Below, piece after piece: positions 10,700 through 21,345 of a DNA stretch of 64,000 bases. The notes under the pieces were generated by a model. It was not told the DNA's origin and did not search any database. It was given only the letters and a program-made list of their open reading frames with translations. The DNA lies in NCBI RefSeq assembly GCF_000321225.1, contig NW_004450946.1, forward strand, positions 151,763 through 215,762, read 5' to 3'. This stretch comes from Odobenus rosmarus divergens (lineage: Eukaryota; Chordata; Mammalia; Carnivora; Odobenidae). Each line of letters opens with the position of its first letter. Position 1 is the first letter of the stretch. The position numbers and the translations under genes are program-made.

Positions 10700-12620
10700 G
10701 TATCTCCGGAGGCTAAGATTCAGAGCTTGTGGCTTAGCCAGAAACAACAGAAGAAAAGAGAACAGAGCCTTATCACATATTTTTTATTTATGGCCATGCT
10801 AGCAGAATTCGAAGTCAGAAGAATGGATCTGTGAAAGATGTATTTGGCTGAATCCTTGTTTGTTATTCCTTTTCTGAAGGGAGTTATCAATTCATGGGGA
10901 AGAATGTAAGTTCATGCCCATTCTTCCCTCTTACCCATCGCTAACCTTGCCCCCACACGGGATGAGCTGTGCCTTGATTTTTCACGCAGCCCTTCACACA
11001 GATCGGACTAATGTGTTTAAAAGTTTCATGAAGTTTCTGCTGAAATAAATGTTGCTTCTTTCCTAAAGACACTCCAACAGAGGCTTTTTTCCTTTTTAAA
11101 CAAAGCATGGTAACAGTCTGCAGCAACCATTATAAATAGAGATTTGTCATGGCAGGGAAAGGTGCTGCTGAAATGGATGGGCAGGCTCAAGTCATGACTG
11201 GCCTTCCTGTGATGCCTCTAGGAGGTGGTGCAGGCACACAGGAGAGAAGCCTGCCTCTGGACTCCTGCCTGGTGCTTACAAGAACTGAAGTGTACGTGAG
11301 GTCCGCAACCAGCCGAAAAGGGTGGCTATTTCTAGTACAAATGCTACTGAAAATTCACTCAGAGGAGAAGCAAAAGTCTTCATCAGAGTAGAAGAAAAAG
11401 AAAGAAACAATGACTTTGTCATGAGCAAATCACTGAAAAATGAGAAGGGCTGCTTGTTACCTAATGTGTCTTCTGGAGATAGATGGTATTTCATGGAGTC
11501 AACCAAACAGGAAATGAATCAGTGTTTGAAATAACAGTAGCTACCCAAGATTTTTCTTAATTCTCTCCAGACTTGAAAACAGTAACAACATCAGCATCCA
11601 GGAGATGTAAGGTCTCTGTCGCGTATTGAGGAATAACACCAAGTTCAACAGCCTTTAAAGGTCTTGGAATTGGGTTTTTTTTTTTTTTTTTTGAAGCAGT
11701 GGATCTCACACTTTAATGGAAACCTTAACCACCTATTTATCTTTGCCAGAAAGACCCAAGGTGGCAGAAACTAAGAGTTTTGCTTTAAGTGTCCTTTCTC
11801 AAATGGATGCTGGTAGCCTTGTCTAACCATTTTTTACTAATGTAGGAATGAGAAGCCATATTGCCTACTTTGACTTCTTCCCCTCAGTGGATGGAGGTGC
11901 TTTCCCTATACTACTGGACCCCATCTCCAAGCCAGCAGGCTGGACAGGTGACCATGTGTCCGGCCATGGGCAGGAGGGGTGGGGCATGGAGGGGAACCTC
12001 CAAGGGAAAAAAGCCACCATGCAGGCCACCAGCAAAGGATCCTAATGGTCTCTGGCAATATATATGCTATTTCTAAGGACAGGGTGAGCCTCAGGTGCAA
12101 TCGGGTAGAAGAAACATAAAATAACAACAGGATTTATTGCCCAAAGAACAAAAGAATAGAAGGCAGAACCAAAGGGGTAGAGACACAGAATTACGAAAAA
12201 AGATGAGAGGCATGGGGAATCTTTCATGATGGAAACATGTCTTGAGGTCTGCAAACACTCTCTAGGGATGCCAGTACAGAGGCCATGGAACAGAAAGGCT
12301 CACAGACCATACTATGTTGCTCAAATCATAATTGTACTGAGCCAATTTAAAACATACAGAGAGAAGCCAGGGGAAGAGATGGGAGAGACGGACACAGGAT
12401 GGGAACACACAGAGCATTTGCATGTATGACTCTGTCTGCCACATCAGCTTTCCCTGCCGATGGTGTGGTTATAAGGACTAGAACTGAAGGCAGGCAAAAG
12501 GCCTCAGCAGAGGACTCTCTCATCTATCAGAGATGCTGGATAAGTGTGTAGGGCCGGGTGTCAGCCAAAGCTCACCAATAACCACAGAACAGCCTACACT
12601 GCGTGTTTCAGGTAACCAAG
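10700..12620. other. Unassigned mostly single-copy sequence
   Basis: No recognisable gene. There is an 18-bp T-run near 11,675, followed at about 11,694 by a segment resembling the start of a MER5-type hAT element ('cagtggatctcacacttta'), too short to be sure. Open frames here are short and overlap one another in several frames. Confidence 0.4.
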
Positions 12621-12624
12621 GTAT

Positions 12625-12686
12625 GGCAGTTTGCTAGGGCAGCCATAACAAAATGCCAGACTGGGTAGTTTAAACAACAGAAATTT
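12625..12686 (-). mobile_element. MaLR (MST/MLT1-type) LTR, left piece
   Basis: 'gctagggcagccataacaaa' and 'ccagactgggtagtttaaac' are the reverse-complement 3' end of a MaLR LTR. The element is cut by an L1 tail at 12,687 and resumes at 13,142. Confidence 0.8.
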
Positions 12687-13121
12687 TTGTGGGGGGGGTT
12701 ATTTGTTATTGTTATGTTAATCACCATACATTACATCATTAGTTTTTAATATAGTGTTCCATGATTCATTGTTTGTGCATAACACCCAGTGCTCCTCACA
12801 GAACGTGCCCTCTTTAATACCCATCACCAGGCTAACCCATCCCCCCACCCCCCTCCCATCTAGAACCCTCAGTTTGTTTTTCAGAGTCCATCGTCTCTCA
12901 TGGTTCGTCTCCCCCTCCGATCTCCCCCCCTTCATTCTTCCCCTCCTGCTATCTTCTTCTTTTTTTTCTCTTAACATATATTGCATTATTTGTTTCAGAG
13001 GTACAGATCTGTGATTCAACAGTCTTGCACAATTCCCAGCGCTCACCATAGCACATACCCTCCCCAATGTCTATCACCCAGCCACCCCCTCCCTCCCACC
13101 CCCACCACTCCAGCAACCCTC
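12687..13121 (-). mobile_element. L1: Carnivore L1 3' tail inserted in a MaLR LTR
   Basis: About 435 bp of carnivore L1 3' UTR on the minus strand ('gttaatcaccatacattaca', 'cattagtttttaatatagtg', 'acacccagtgctcctcacag', then a C/T-rich stretch). It is flanked by a perfect 20-bp TSD, agtttaaacaacagaaattt (12,667-12,686 and 13,122-13,141). The TSD lies within the MaLR LTR, so the order of insertion is certain. Confidence 0.95.
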
Positions 13122-13141
13122 AGTTTAAACAACAGAAATTT

Positions 13142-13240
13142 ATATTTCTGGTTCTGGAGACTGGACACCCAAGATCAAGGTGCCGGCTGAGTTGGTTACT
13201 TCTGAAGGATATAAGGGAAGGACTTATCCCAAGCCAGAAT
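13142..13240 (-). mobile_element. MaLR (MST/MLT1-type) LTR, right piece
   Basis: It resumes the interrupted LTR with 'tctggttctggagactggac' and 'ccaagatcaaggtgccggct', fading out near 13,240. Degenerate. Confidence 0.75.
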
Positions 13241-13468
13241 CATAATGCTATTGTTTTAAAAATATATATATATCAGAGAACAAGAAACAACTTTTGGAAA
13301 TTACAAATGCATTGCAAAAATTAAAAACTCAACAGAAAGCTTGGAAGAACAAGTGGGGAAATATTCCAAGAAGAATAAAAGACAAAGGTATAAAAAATAG
13401 GGGAAAAAAAGACACTAACCAGAGCACGTAGTTGATGCAAAAGTGGCCATAAATCTCCACCCTTCTCT

Positions 13469-13829
13469 GTCTTAGTCAGTTCTTAGTCAGCTGTTATAAA
13501 AAATAGCACAGGCTGGGTGACTTAAACAACAAATATTTATCTCTACAGTTTTAGAGACTGAGAAGTCCAAGACCAAGGTGCTGGCAGTTTGGTGAGAGCC
13601 CTTTTCCTGGCTTATAGAAGGCCATTTCATTGCATTCTCACATGGCAGAGAGAGAGCAGAATCAAGATTTCTCATGTCTCTTCTTAGAAGAGCACTAATC
13701 CCATCATAAGAGCTCCACCCTCATGATTTAATCACCTCCCAAAGGTCCCATTTCTAAATACCATCACATTGGGTATTATGGTTTCAACATACGAATTTTT
13801 AGGAGAACACAGACATTCAGTCCATGGCA
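13469..13829 (-). mobile_element. MaLR LTR (MST/MLT1-type), near full length
   Basis: A near-complete reverse-complement MaLR LTR. It runs from 'tgtcttagtcag' at the left through 'gctgggtgacttaaacaaca', 'agaagtccaagaccaaggtg', 'cttcttagaagagcactaat', 'ccaccctcatgatttaatca', 'ataccatcacattgggtatt' to 'caacatacgaattttta' at the right. These mammalian LTRs belong to non-autonomous ERVL-related elements. Solitary LTR; no internal region is seen. Confidence 0.9.
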
Positions 13830-14292
13830 CCTGCCCTTTGCAATATGACTTGGCAGTTCCTGCCTACAAAAGTGGAGTTGATTTTCCCTCCCCTTGAACC
13901 TGGATTGGACTTCTAATTTGCTGTAGCCAATAGAATATGACAGAAGTGACATACAAATTCTGAGTCAAGACCTTGAGATCTTGTACATTGCTGCTTGCTT
14001 TCTTGGAATTCTATCCACTGCCATGTAAACAAACATAGACTAGCCTGCTGGAATATGAGAGCGTGTGGAGGGAGGTAAACTATCCTAGCTGACATTACCT
14101 TATACCAGCCAATTACTAGCAAGCCAAACAGCTGACCACTGATGGATGAATGAGCCCAGCCAAGACTAGGAAGGCTGCCCAGCTAAGCCCAAACCAAAGT
14201 ACTGACTTCCAGAATCTTCAGCTAAATAAGTAGTTGTTTTAGCCACTAAACTGGGGGGTAGTTTGCTACACAGCAACACCTAACTGATATAG
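13830..14292 (+). mobile_element. MLT1-like MaLR LTR
   Basis: Plus-strand LTR abutting the previous one. Landmarks are 'gccctttgcaatatgacttg', 'agccaatagaatatgacaga', 'agcctgctggaatatgagag', 'cagctaaataagtagttg', and the 3' end 'cagcaacacctaactgatat'. A related copy lies at 49,760-50,190. The exact MLT1 subfamily was not determined. Confidence 0.75.
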
Positions 14293-14299
14293 ACCATTA

Positions 14300-15385
14300 G
14301 TCAAGGAAGACTAAAATTTCAATAACTGAAGTGTCAAGAAGCAAGAACAAAGGAGAAAAAGAGAAGAAAATTGCCATAGGCATAGTACAACAAAATTTCC
14401 CAGGCCTAACAAATGAGTTTCCATATTAAGAGTCCACCAAATTTCCACTCTAATGTGTGGGGAAAAAAAAATCCTGCACTAAGGACATCTTTGTCAAGTT
14501 TCAGAATACTAGGAGAAAAGAGAAACTCCTATAAACTTTCAGAAATGAAAAAATAGTCATATAAAAAGAATCTGGGATAAAAATGGCATTGGACTTCTCA
14601 TAGGCAGCCCTGGAAGCTAAAAGACCATGGAGAAAATACCTTCAACATTTGGAGAGAACAATTTCCTCCTGTTAATAAGTCTATACTCAAAGTGTAGGTA
14701 CATAATAAAGACATTTGCCAATACTCAAGGTCCCAAAAATGTGCTACCATGTATCCTTTCTCAAGAAGCTACTGGAGGATGTGCCTCATCAAAATGAATA
14801 GGTAATATACTTATACTTCCATATGGGTCAAGTGTACTTGGGTTAGATACACCTACCCAAGACAATTAAAAACATGTCCACACAAAAACTTGCCCGCGAA
14901 TTTCATATCAGCATTGTTCATAATAGCCAGAAAATATAAGCAATCTGAGTACCTACCAACAGATAACTGGATAAACAAAATGTGATATATACATACAATG
15001 AGATTCTATTCAGCCATAAAAAGGAATTCAGTACTGATACATGTTATAACATCCTGGATGAACCTCAAAGACATTATGCTAAGTGAAGGAAGCTAGATAC
15101 AAAAGGCCACATATTGTAGGGCTCTATTGATGTGAAATGTCAAGAATAAGCAAATGCATAGAGACAGAAAGTATATTAGTAGTTTCCAGGACGTGGGGGG
15201 AGGGAGGAATGGGTAAGTGAGTGCTAATGGAGACGAGGTTTCTTTTTGGGGTGATGAAAATGTTCTGGAATTAGATAGTGGCACAATTCTGTGAACATAA
15301 TAAAACCACTCAATTGTACAGTTCAAAGGGGTGAATTTTATGGGATATGAATTATATTTCAATTAAAATTGCATACATACTTTGA
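14300..15385 (+). mobile_element. L1: L1M fragments: ORF region then 3' UTR
   Basis: 14,300-14,870 resembles the HAL1/L1M ORF1 segment ('agccctggaagctaaaagac' is the usual end of the ORF1 C-terminal region). 14,870-15,385 is typical L1 3' end ('cattgttcataatagccaga', 'tattcagccataaaaaggaa', 'caattgtacagttcaaaggg', then 'atatttcaattaaaa'). The internal portion between the two is missing, so this is a deleted element or two adjacent ones. Confidence 0.8.
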
Positions 15386-15837
15386 GAAAGTTGAATTCTG
15401 CAGATTCAGAAAATAAGAGCCTCAACATAAGAGACAGGCAAAAGGAATGCCAAGGGTAATATTAAAGTCCTAGGACAACACTGTGCAGCAGTGGAAGTAG
15501 CAAAGCTAGTTTAGACCGGCAGATGAGGGACTCTGAGAAAGATTCAAAAATGAAGCTAGTGTTGTATACGTTCTTTATATATTTTGGATATTAACCCCTT
15601 ATCGTGTATATCATTTGTAAATATCTTCTCCTATCAGAAAACAGTATAGAAGTTCCCCAAGAAATTAAAAATAGAAATATTATATGATCCAATCATTCCA
15701 TTTTTGAGTATTTACCCAAAGAAAACAAAACCACTAATTCAGAAAGATATGTGTACCTCTATGTTTACCGCAGCATTATTTGCAATAGCCAAGACATGCA
15801 AGTAACCTGTGTCCATCAATAGACAAAAGTAAAAGAT

Positions 15838-15862
15838 ACACACACACACACACACACACACA
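15838..15862. repeat. (AC)n microsatellite
   Basis: About twelve uninterrupted AC units inside the L1 3' region. Confidence 0.95.
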
Positions 15863-16115
15863 GGACTATTACATGGCCATAAAAAGGATGGGATCGTGCC
15901 ATTTGAGACAACATGGATGGACCTAGAAGGTATTATGCTAAGTGAAATAAATCAACCGAGAAAAACAAATACCATATGATTTCACTCACAAGTAGAATCT
16001 AACCCCTCAAAATCCAAATGAACAAATTTAAAAAAGGGCAGAATCAGGCTTATGAATACAAAGAACAAACTGATGGTTGTTGGGCAGGGGTGGGGGGCAC
16101 GGACTGGGTAAAAGG

Positions 16116-16255
16116 GGTGGGATCAAGCCCCACATTGGGCTCCTGGCTCAGTGAGGAGCCTGCTTCTCCCTCTGCCTCTCTCCCTGCTCATGCTTTCTCT
16201 CTCTGTATCTCTGTGTCTCAAATGAATAAATAAAATCTTTCAAAAGAAAAAAAAA
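16116..16255 (+). mobile_element. SINEC: SINEC, 5'-truncated
   Basis: The body begins within 'gggatcaagccccacattgg' and continues to the pyrimidine-rich stretch and 'aataaataaaatctttc' plus A-tail. The tRNA-derived head (with the A and B boxes) is missing. It lies inside the twin-primed L1, so it is younger than that insertion. Confidence 0.9.
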
Positions 16256-16473
16256 CAGTTATGGAATTAATAAGTCATGGAAATAAAAGCACAGCATAAG
16301 CAAAATAGGTCAATGATACTGTTATAGCATTGTGTCAGGACAGATGTAGCTACACTTGTGGCGAATGAAACAGAACGCGTAAACTTGTGGAATCGCTGTG
16401 TTGAACACCTGAAACTAATGTCAACTATGCTCAACTTTTTAAAAACACTGAAAAAGAGATGAAGCTGGTGTTG

Positions 16474-17320
16474 ATGGGTTTGAACATATTCAAAAAAATT
16501 TGGTGATAAAGTAGGGATTAATATATAGAAAACAAATGGAAACTTTTTAAAATTTGAAACTAGACAAGACAAAAAGCTGAGCAAAGTAACTAACAAAGAT
16601 GTAACTTTGTATGAGTCAGCTGTGAATAACAGTTGCCTGTTTGTAATGTACACATAAATACATACACACTTGAAAACTGATACAACAATATTGTCAGGAG
16701 GGGAAGCACATGTATGTTTGTAGACAGGAAAGGGAAAGGGATTATCAGCAGACAGTATCTAAAATTGAAAACTCAAGAAACAGAAGTATAGTCAAGTTAT
16801 GGATATAAATGCCAGAAAAAAAACCCAGCTAAAATAGTTTAAAAACATTTGCTTCAAAAGAGTCTTTTCCTGCCTCATCCATCAAACTTCTAATTTTTAC
16901 TTGAAACCAGACAGCTCTTCCCATTGGGCAAAAGCCATACTCTTTTCCTGTTAAAAATGCAGAGGATGGGTTGGAAGAATTAATAGTGATATACTTACTA
17001 GTGAATTGGTTCTGGCTTTCTATTATCTATCTGTCTGTCTGCCTGCCTGCCTAACTGTTTAGACAGCCCTCCAAGAAAGCCATACTGTGCTGATCACACT
17101 GTTGAAAGAGGAAAAATGAAAGAGAAATTCTTGTAAACATTTTGAGTTGCTTTGCATCATTTCAAGATGATTTGTGTCAGAATTTTGAGCTTTTATAGTT
17201 CAAAGTATGAAATAAAAATCAAAAAAATAAGAGAAGAAATGGCCTAGTATTCAACAGTACCGTCTTTTCTTTTTTTTTTAATTACAGAACCTTGGTTTTT
17301 TTGTTTTTTAAGTCTTCATG
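16474..17320. other. Unassigned sequence with TCTG microsatellite
   Basis: No gene seen. A short (TCTG/TGCC)n tract lies at about 17,025-17,055. The remainder is AT-rich and matches no family I recognise. Confidence 0.45.
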
Positions 17321-17324
17321 CTCT

Positions 17325-17745
17325 TCTGTGTGGCTTTAGTCCCAGAGACTGGCTCCAATCCAGTCATGATAATTCTAGTCACTGGCATAGGAAAAGGCAT
17401 GTGACCCAATTCTAACTGATGAGATATTAGAAAAGTCTCTCAGGAGGGACTGTGTGGTGGATTTCTTACTTCTTAAAATAAGACACCAGGATAAGATGAC
17501 TCCCTCTGACCACCACAAGAATGTGATGCCTGGAGTCACTGCGGCCCTCTGCAGCCAGCTGACCTGTGGAGGTCCGCAGACAGAGAAGGTGGAGAGAAGG
17601 TAGGGCCTTGATGGCAAGGTTGAGCCAACTCTGGAACTACCCTTCTTTGGGACTTCTTTGCAACAATCAGTCTCCTCACCTTTTAAGTTGTCTTGTATTA
17701 AGAGTTGTATTACTTCCAACTAAAAGCATCCTGAATGATACAAAC
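17325..17745. repeat. Old interspersed repeat, family not assigned
   Basis: The ordered blocks 'gcatgtgacccaattctaac', 'tgatgcctggagtcactgcg' and a terminal 'agcatcctgaatgataca' follow a pattern I know from mammalian interspersed repeats (MaLR or hAT related), but I cannot name the family. Confidence 0.45.
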
Positions 17746-18010
17746 AAAGACCCATATCTAAACACACAGTGAATCTTCAGAATAGTCAGGATCAAGAGAA
17801 AGTCCTAAAAAGCTTCCAGAAGGGAAAAAGGCAGCCCTCCAAGAAATGGGAATCAGACAAACAGCAGACTGGCAGCATTGGTGGATGCTAGAATGCTATG
17901 GAACAGAGCCTGCAAATCTTGAAAGAAAATGACTTCAGTCTAAAAATGTCCGGCCAAAGTAACCAGTAAGTGTGAGGCCTCCTGTGAATTCAAAAATTTC
18001 ACATCCCATG
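17746..18010 (+). mobile_element. HAL1/L1M ORF1 fragment
   Basis: 'gatcaagagaaagtcctaaa' through 'cttccagaagggaaaaaggc' and 'acagcagactggcagcattg' follows the ORF1 C-terminal region of old L1M/HAL1 elements. Heavily decayed. The right boundary is uncertain. Confidence 0.55.
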
Positions 18011-18984
18011 CATTTTTTTTCTTAGGAAATAACAAAAGAGAATACTCCAACAAAATAAGGGAAAGAACCAACAAATGGGAAAACTGAGCCTCCAGGAAAC
18101 AATAGTTCCAAACCCAGAATAGCAGTCAGGAGAAGCCCCAGGTCTGCAACTGAAAAGCAAGGCTCCACCCTGGAGGAGGAGGTCAGAGGCTCGGGAGGGA
18201 GGATCTGTGAAAGAAATGGGCTCCGTGGAGTACCACGTGCTCCTGGTACAGGAAGTTATCACAAGGGTATGCCTTATAAGATGGAAGCAGAAAGGCATCC
18301 AGGCATTCCATGAAAAGTAAAAAGAGGTAGAGTCACAATCTATATATGAAGCATAGGACTTGGGTGGGGTTCAAGAATAAGAAGAAAATGGATTCTAAGC
18401 AATATAGTATGGTATAGGAAGCTGGGAACTAGCAGGCGTGTGTGTTATAAGATGGATGCTTCTTCTCTCCAAAAGAAAACCAAACTGAACATAAAAGATA
18501 CAATGCAAATATGAAACAAACCAAAACAGATCAAGATTTTGAGTAATTGACAATGTGAAATGCAGTCCAAGGGAAACTTTTTTTCAGTGACTCGAGGATA
18601 CTGACAGTGGATCCACAAAGAAGGAAATATAATTCTGGCATGTGACTTGGCTCAGCAGCGATAAAATTTATGCAGTCAAAATCACATTAGCTTGGATTTT
18701 GCTTGTGTGCTGGTTTTCATCTTTGAGAATCAATCTATAAATAAAACTACAGATAAACCTTATCAATCTTGACGGTGTAAGAGTAGAGATGTGTTGACAG
18801 ATGTTGGTAAGCAGAGTTGAATATCAGTGGAGGTATAATGTCCCCATGTCACAGAATAAGGAATCAAGAAACACGGACTATGGTTACGCTGGAGCAAGAA
18901 ATAATGTAGGACAAGATATTTATATCTTTTAAATGTCTTGTTCTGATTTTAATGAGAATGCTTACAAAGTTTCACTAGCAAATA
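18011..18984. other. Unassigned sequence
   Basis: No gene seen. The part 18,640-18,780 is AT-rich with 'cacattagcttgg', 'caatctataaataaa' and 'ttatcaatcttgac', which could be conserved non-coding sequence. I have no direct support for that. Confidence 0.35.
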
Positions 18985-19345
18985 TGTTTGCTGTGGTGTG
19001 TTATTCTTATTTTGTTTCATTTTTTTATTTTTTGTTTTTGAGCAGTGTTATGTTTACAGAAAAAAATTAAGTAGAAGTACAGAATTCCCATAAACCACCC
19101 AACCCCCCCCACTAATTCCTCTATTTTTAACACCTTGTGTTAGTGTGGGACATTTGTTACATTTTTTTGTTACAATTGATGAAATACTGATTCTGTGGCT
19201 TGTTTTTTTTAGGTTGAGAAAGTTTCCTTTTATTATTAGTTTATTGAGGGTTTTGCTCAGGCTCTGTGTCAGGTTTTTAAATTCAGGAAATCTACCAGGA
19301 TGAATATGTATCTTCCTTTTAACATGCTAGCAAATTACATCAATA
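18985..19345 (-). mobile_element. L1: L1 minus-strand fragments (3' UTR and RT pieces)
   Basis: 19,060-19,180 resembles the L1 3' UTR piece at 1,240-1,370 ('gggacatttgttacattttt'). 19,210-19,345 resembles reverse-strand RT-region sequence ('agtttattgagggttttgct', 'acatcaatagatttccaata'). The internal ORF2 part is deleted. Confidence 0.65.
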
Positions 19346-19379
19346 GATTTCCAATATTGACTAATAACAGTGAGAAAAA

Positions 19380-20140
19380 TGGACTCATCAAAAAATAGTG
19401 TTTGGATGCTTTGGAGAAAAAAAAACTGATTCCTTTCTCACACACCACACCCAAATGTAAATTCCAGATCAATTAAAGACATAAATGTAAAAATCAAAAC
19501 CCTGAAAGAATCAGAGGAAAGTATAGAAGAATATTTTTATTTTTTAAAAAAGATTTTATTTATTTATTTGACAGAGAGAGACACAGCGAGAGAGGGAACA
19601 CAAGCAAGGGGAGTGTGAAAGGGAGAAGCAGGTTTCCCACCGTGCAGGGAGCCCGATGCAGGGCTCGATCCCAGGACCTTGGGATCATGACCTGAGCCGA
19701 AGGCAGACGCTTAACGACTGAGCCACCCAGGCACCCCTAGAAGAATATTTTTATAGTCTTGGGATTGGGAAGGACTTCCTAACCAAGAACCCGAACCCAG
19801 GATTCGCAAAAGGAAAAGATGGAGAGATATAATTAATAAAAACATAAACCTTTTTACTACAAAACAAACACAAAACAAAACCTGCCCCTAACAAAAAAGA
19901 AAAAAGGTAAAGGACAGGCTGAGAAATAATATTCATTATATATAGTAGACAAAGGATTCATATCCATTACATATAAAGGGGCTGTGTGTATTGTCAAAAG
20001 AAGCAGCAACCCACTAGACAATGAACAAAGGATATAAGCAGACAATTCACAGAAGCACTCCCAACTGTTTATAAATATGTGAAAAGATGCTCAGTATCAA
20101 AATGTAAGCAGAACACAGAGACCCATCGGAATGGGTAAAA
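19380..20140 (+). mobile_element. L1: L1 ORF2 3' part
   Basis: Plus-strand L1 ORF2 C-terminal region ('ccagatcaattaaagacata', 'aaccctgaaagaatcagagg', 'acaatgaacaaaggatataa', 'tcacagaagcactcccaact'). It is split by a SINE at 19,541-19,737. No intact frame remains. Confidence 0.85.
19541..19737 (-). mobile_element. SINEC: SINEC with perfect 17-bp TSD
   Basis: Full-length tRNA-Lys-derived SINE on the minus strand: T-rich tail with 'aagattttatttatttattt' on the left, and the head complement 'actgagccacccaggcaccc' on the right. The TSD tagaagaatatttttat occurs at 19,524-19,540 and 19,738-19,754 with no mismatch. It is inserted into L1 ORF2 sequence. Confidence 0.97.
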
Positions 20141-20624
20141 ATTGAATGGACAGGACGGTTGGAGGGCGGTGGGATTGGTTGGGACAGCAAGGGGAGACCT
20201 CCTGGGAAGACCAGGGGAGCTGAAAGGGCTTGCCTTGCTGTCCTGCCAGGTCGGCACCAGGCTGTGGGGTCTGAGCCTTCCCAGCAGGGAAGGCTGGTGG
20301 GAAATGCAAGGGGCAAGGCCCAGGGCTAATCCCACCATGGCAGCTGACAGTGATCAAGTGGGGTGGACGGTGAGGGCTGGTTAGAAAACTAAGCATCTGG
20401 TCTTCCTCCCTCTCACACCTGCCCACACTGCCCCTTACCACCCCCATCCAAAGGCAGAGAAACCCTACACTCCCGCTGTGTCCCAGCTCTCTTGAGTCCT
20501 GACCCAGTGCCCCGCCACACACACCTCTACCAGAGCAACAGCAGATGGAGAAAACAGAGGTGGGAGAGGAACACCACCGTTTCTTTCCCCCACATTTTGC
20601 CCTGCTAAAGACTTTTTAAAAAAC
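20141..20624. other. GC-richer unassigned sequence
   Basis: No gene seen. Overlapping frames on both strands (for example a minus-strand frame 20,097-20,522) coincide and lack any recognisable domain, so I treat them as chance. Confidence 0.4.
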
Positions 20625-20795
20625 CAGTCGCTATAAATTCATTTGAAAAAAATTAATGACAAATGGAAAATGATGGACCAATTTAATGATCTATAATCAA
20701 TCAGAGGAGCACAGCAAATGAAATCACTTCAATTTCATTTTATTTGAGGGCTTATTTATTCAAATTATGGATGGCTGGGCTTATTCCCAGCCCCG
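20625..20795. promoter_or_regulatory. Putative conserved non-coding element
   Basis: A compact AT-rich block dense in homeodomain-type cores: 'aaaattaatgac', 'ccaatttaatgatc', 'tataatcaatcag' (a PBX/HOX-like TGATTGAT complement) and 'gaaatcacttcaatttc'. It does not match the L1, SINE or LTR families around it. Function is inferred from composition only. Confidence 0.3.
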
Positions 20796-21089
20796 GAGTT
20801 AACTTTCAGTCCAGCAACAAGGAGAGGAGAGTAGGTATCATCCCAGGGACAGATGATTCCAGCTGTCTTCATTCTCCTGTTATCATCTCTACTTTGGGGT
20901 GCCCCAGACTCACTTGTCCTCACTCCCAGTGCCTAGCTGGGTCTTTCACAAATCCTCCCTTGTGGGCCTGAACAAGTCCTGTTTTGTGGTAAATAAGTTC
21001 GCTTCTAACTCCTGGATCTAAACAAGCCTGAGGTCTCCCCCGGCTCTCCAGGCTGAGCTGTCTTCTTGGGTGGGACTGTTGTCTCCCCC

Positions 21090-21345
21090 AAATCCCACAA
21101 ATTTTATAAGTTTATAAACTGTGTTTTCATTTTTGTTTAGTTTAAAATATTTTACAATTTCTCCTGAGATTTCTTCTTTGGCCCACGTGTTATTTAGCAG
21201 TGTGTTGTTTGATCTACAAGTATTTCAGAATTTTCCAGTCACTTTCTGTTATTTCTAGTTAATTTCATTGTGGTCTGAGATCAGATATTGTGTGATTTCT
21301 ATTCTAAATTTGCTAAGGTGTGTATTATGGCCCAGAAGGTGCAGG
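21090..21345 (-). mobile_element. L1: L1 ORF2 fragment
   Basis: It matches the same L1 segment as 4,640-4,860: 'catttttgtttagtttaaaa', 'tttctgttatttctagttaa', 'ttgtggtctgagatcagata', 'attatggcccagaa'. Minus strand, truncated on both sides. Confidence 0.88.

Larger units (their letters stand above)
15565..16458 (+). mobile_element. L1: Carnivore L1 with 5' inversion (twin-primed)
   Basis: 15,565-15,637 is L1 in reverse orientation ('tttggatattaaccccttat', 'aaatatcttctcctatcag'). From about 15,638 the sequence is L1 in forward orientation down to the 3' end near 16,440 ('acacctgaaactaatgtcaa'). The whole unit is flanked by a 15-bp direct repeat with one mismatch: atgaagctagtgttg (15,550-15,564) and atgaagctggtgttg (16,459-16,473). 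A single TSD around both orientations shows one insertion event with twin priming. A (AC)n run (15,838-15,862) and a SINE (16,116-16,255) lie within it. Confidence 0.88.

Noticed and set aside
15838..15862. CRISPR-like or other regular array
   Set aside because: The regular repeats in the window are simple microsatellites, minisatellites or SINE copies; there are no direct repeats with unique spacers.
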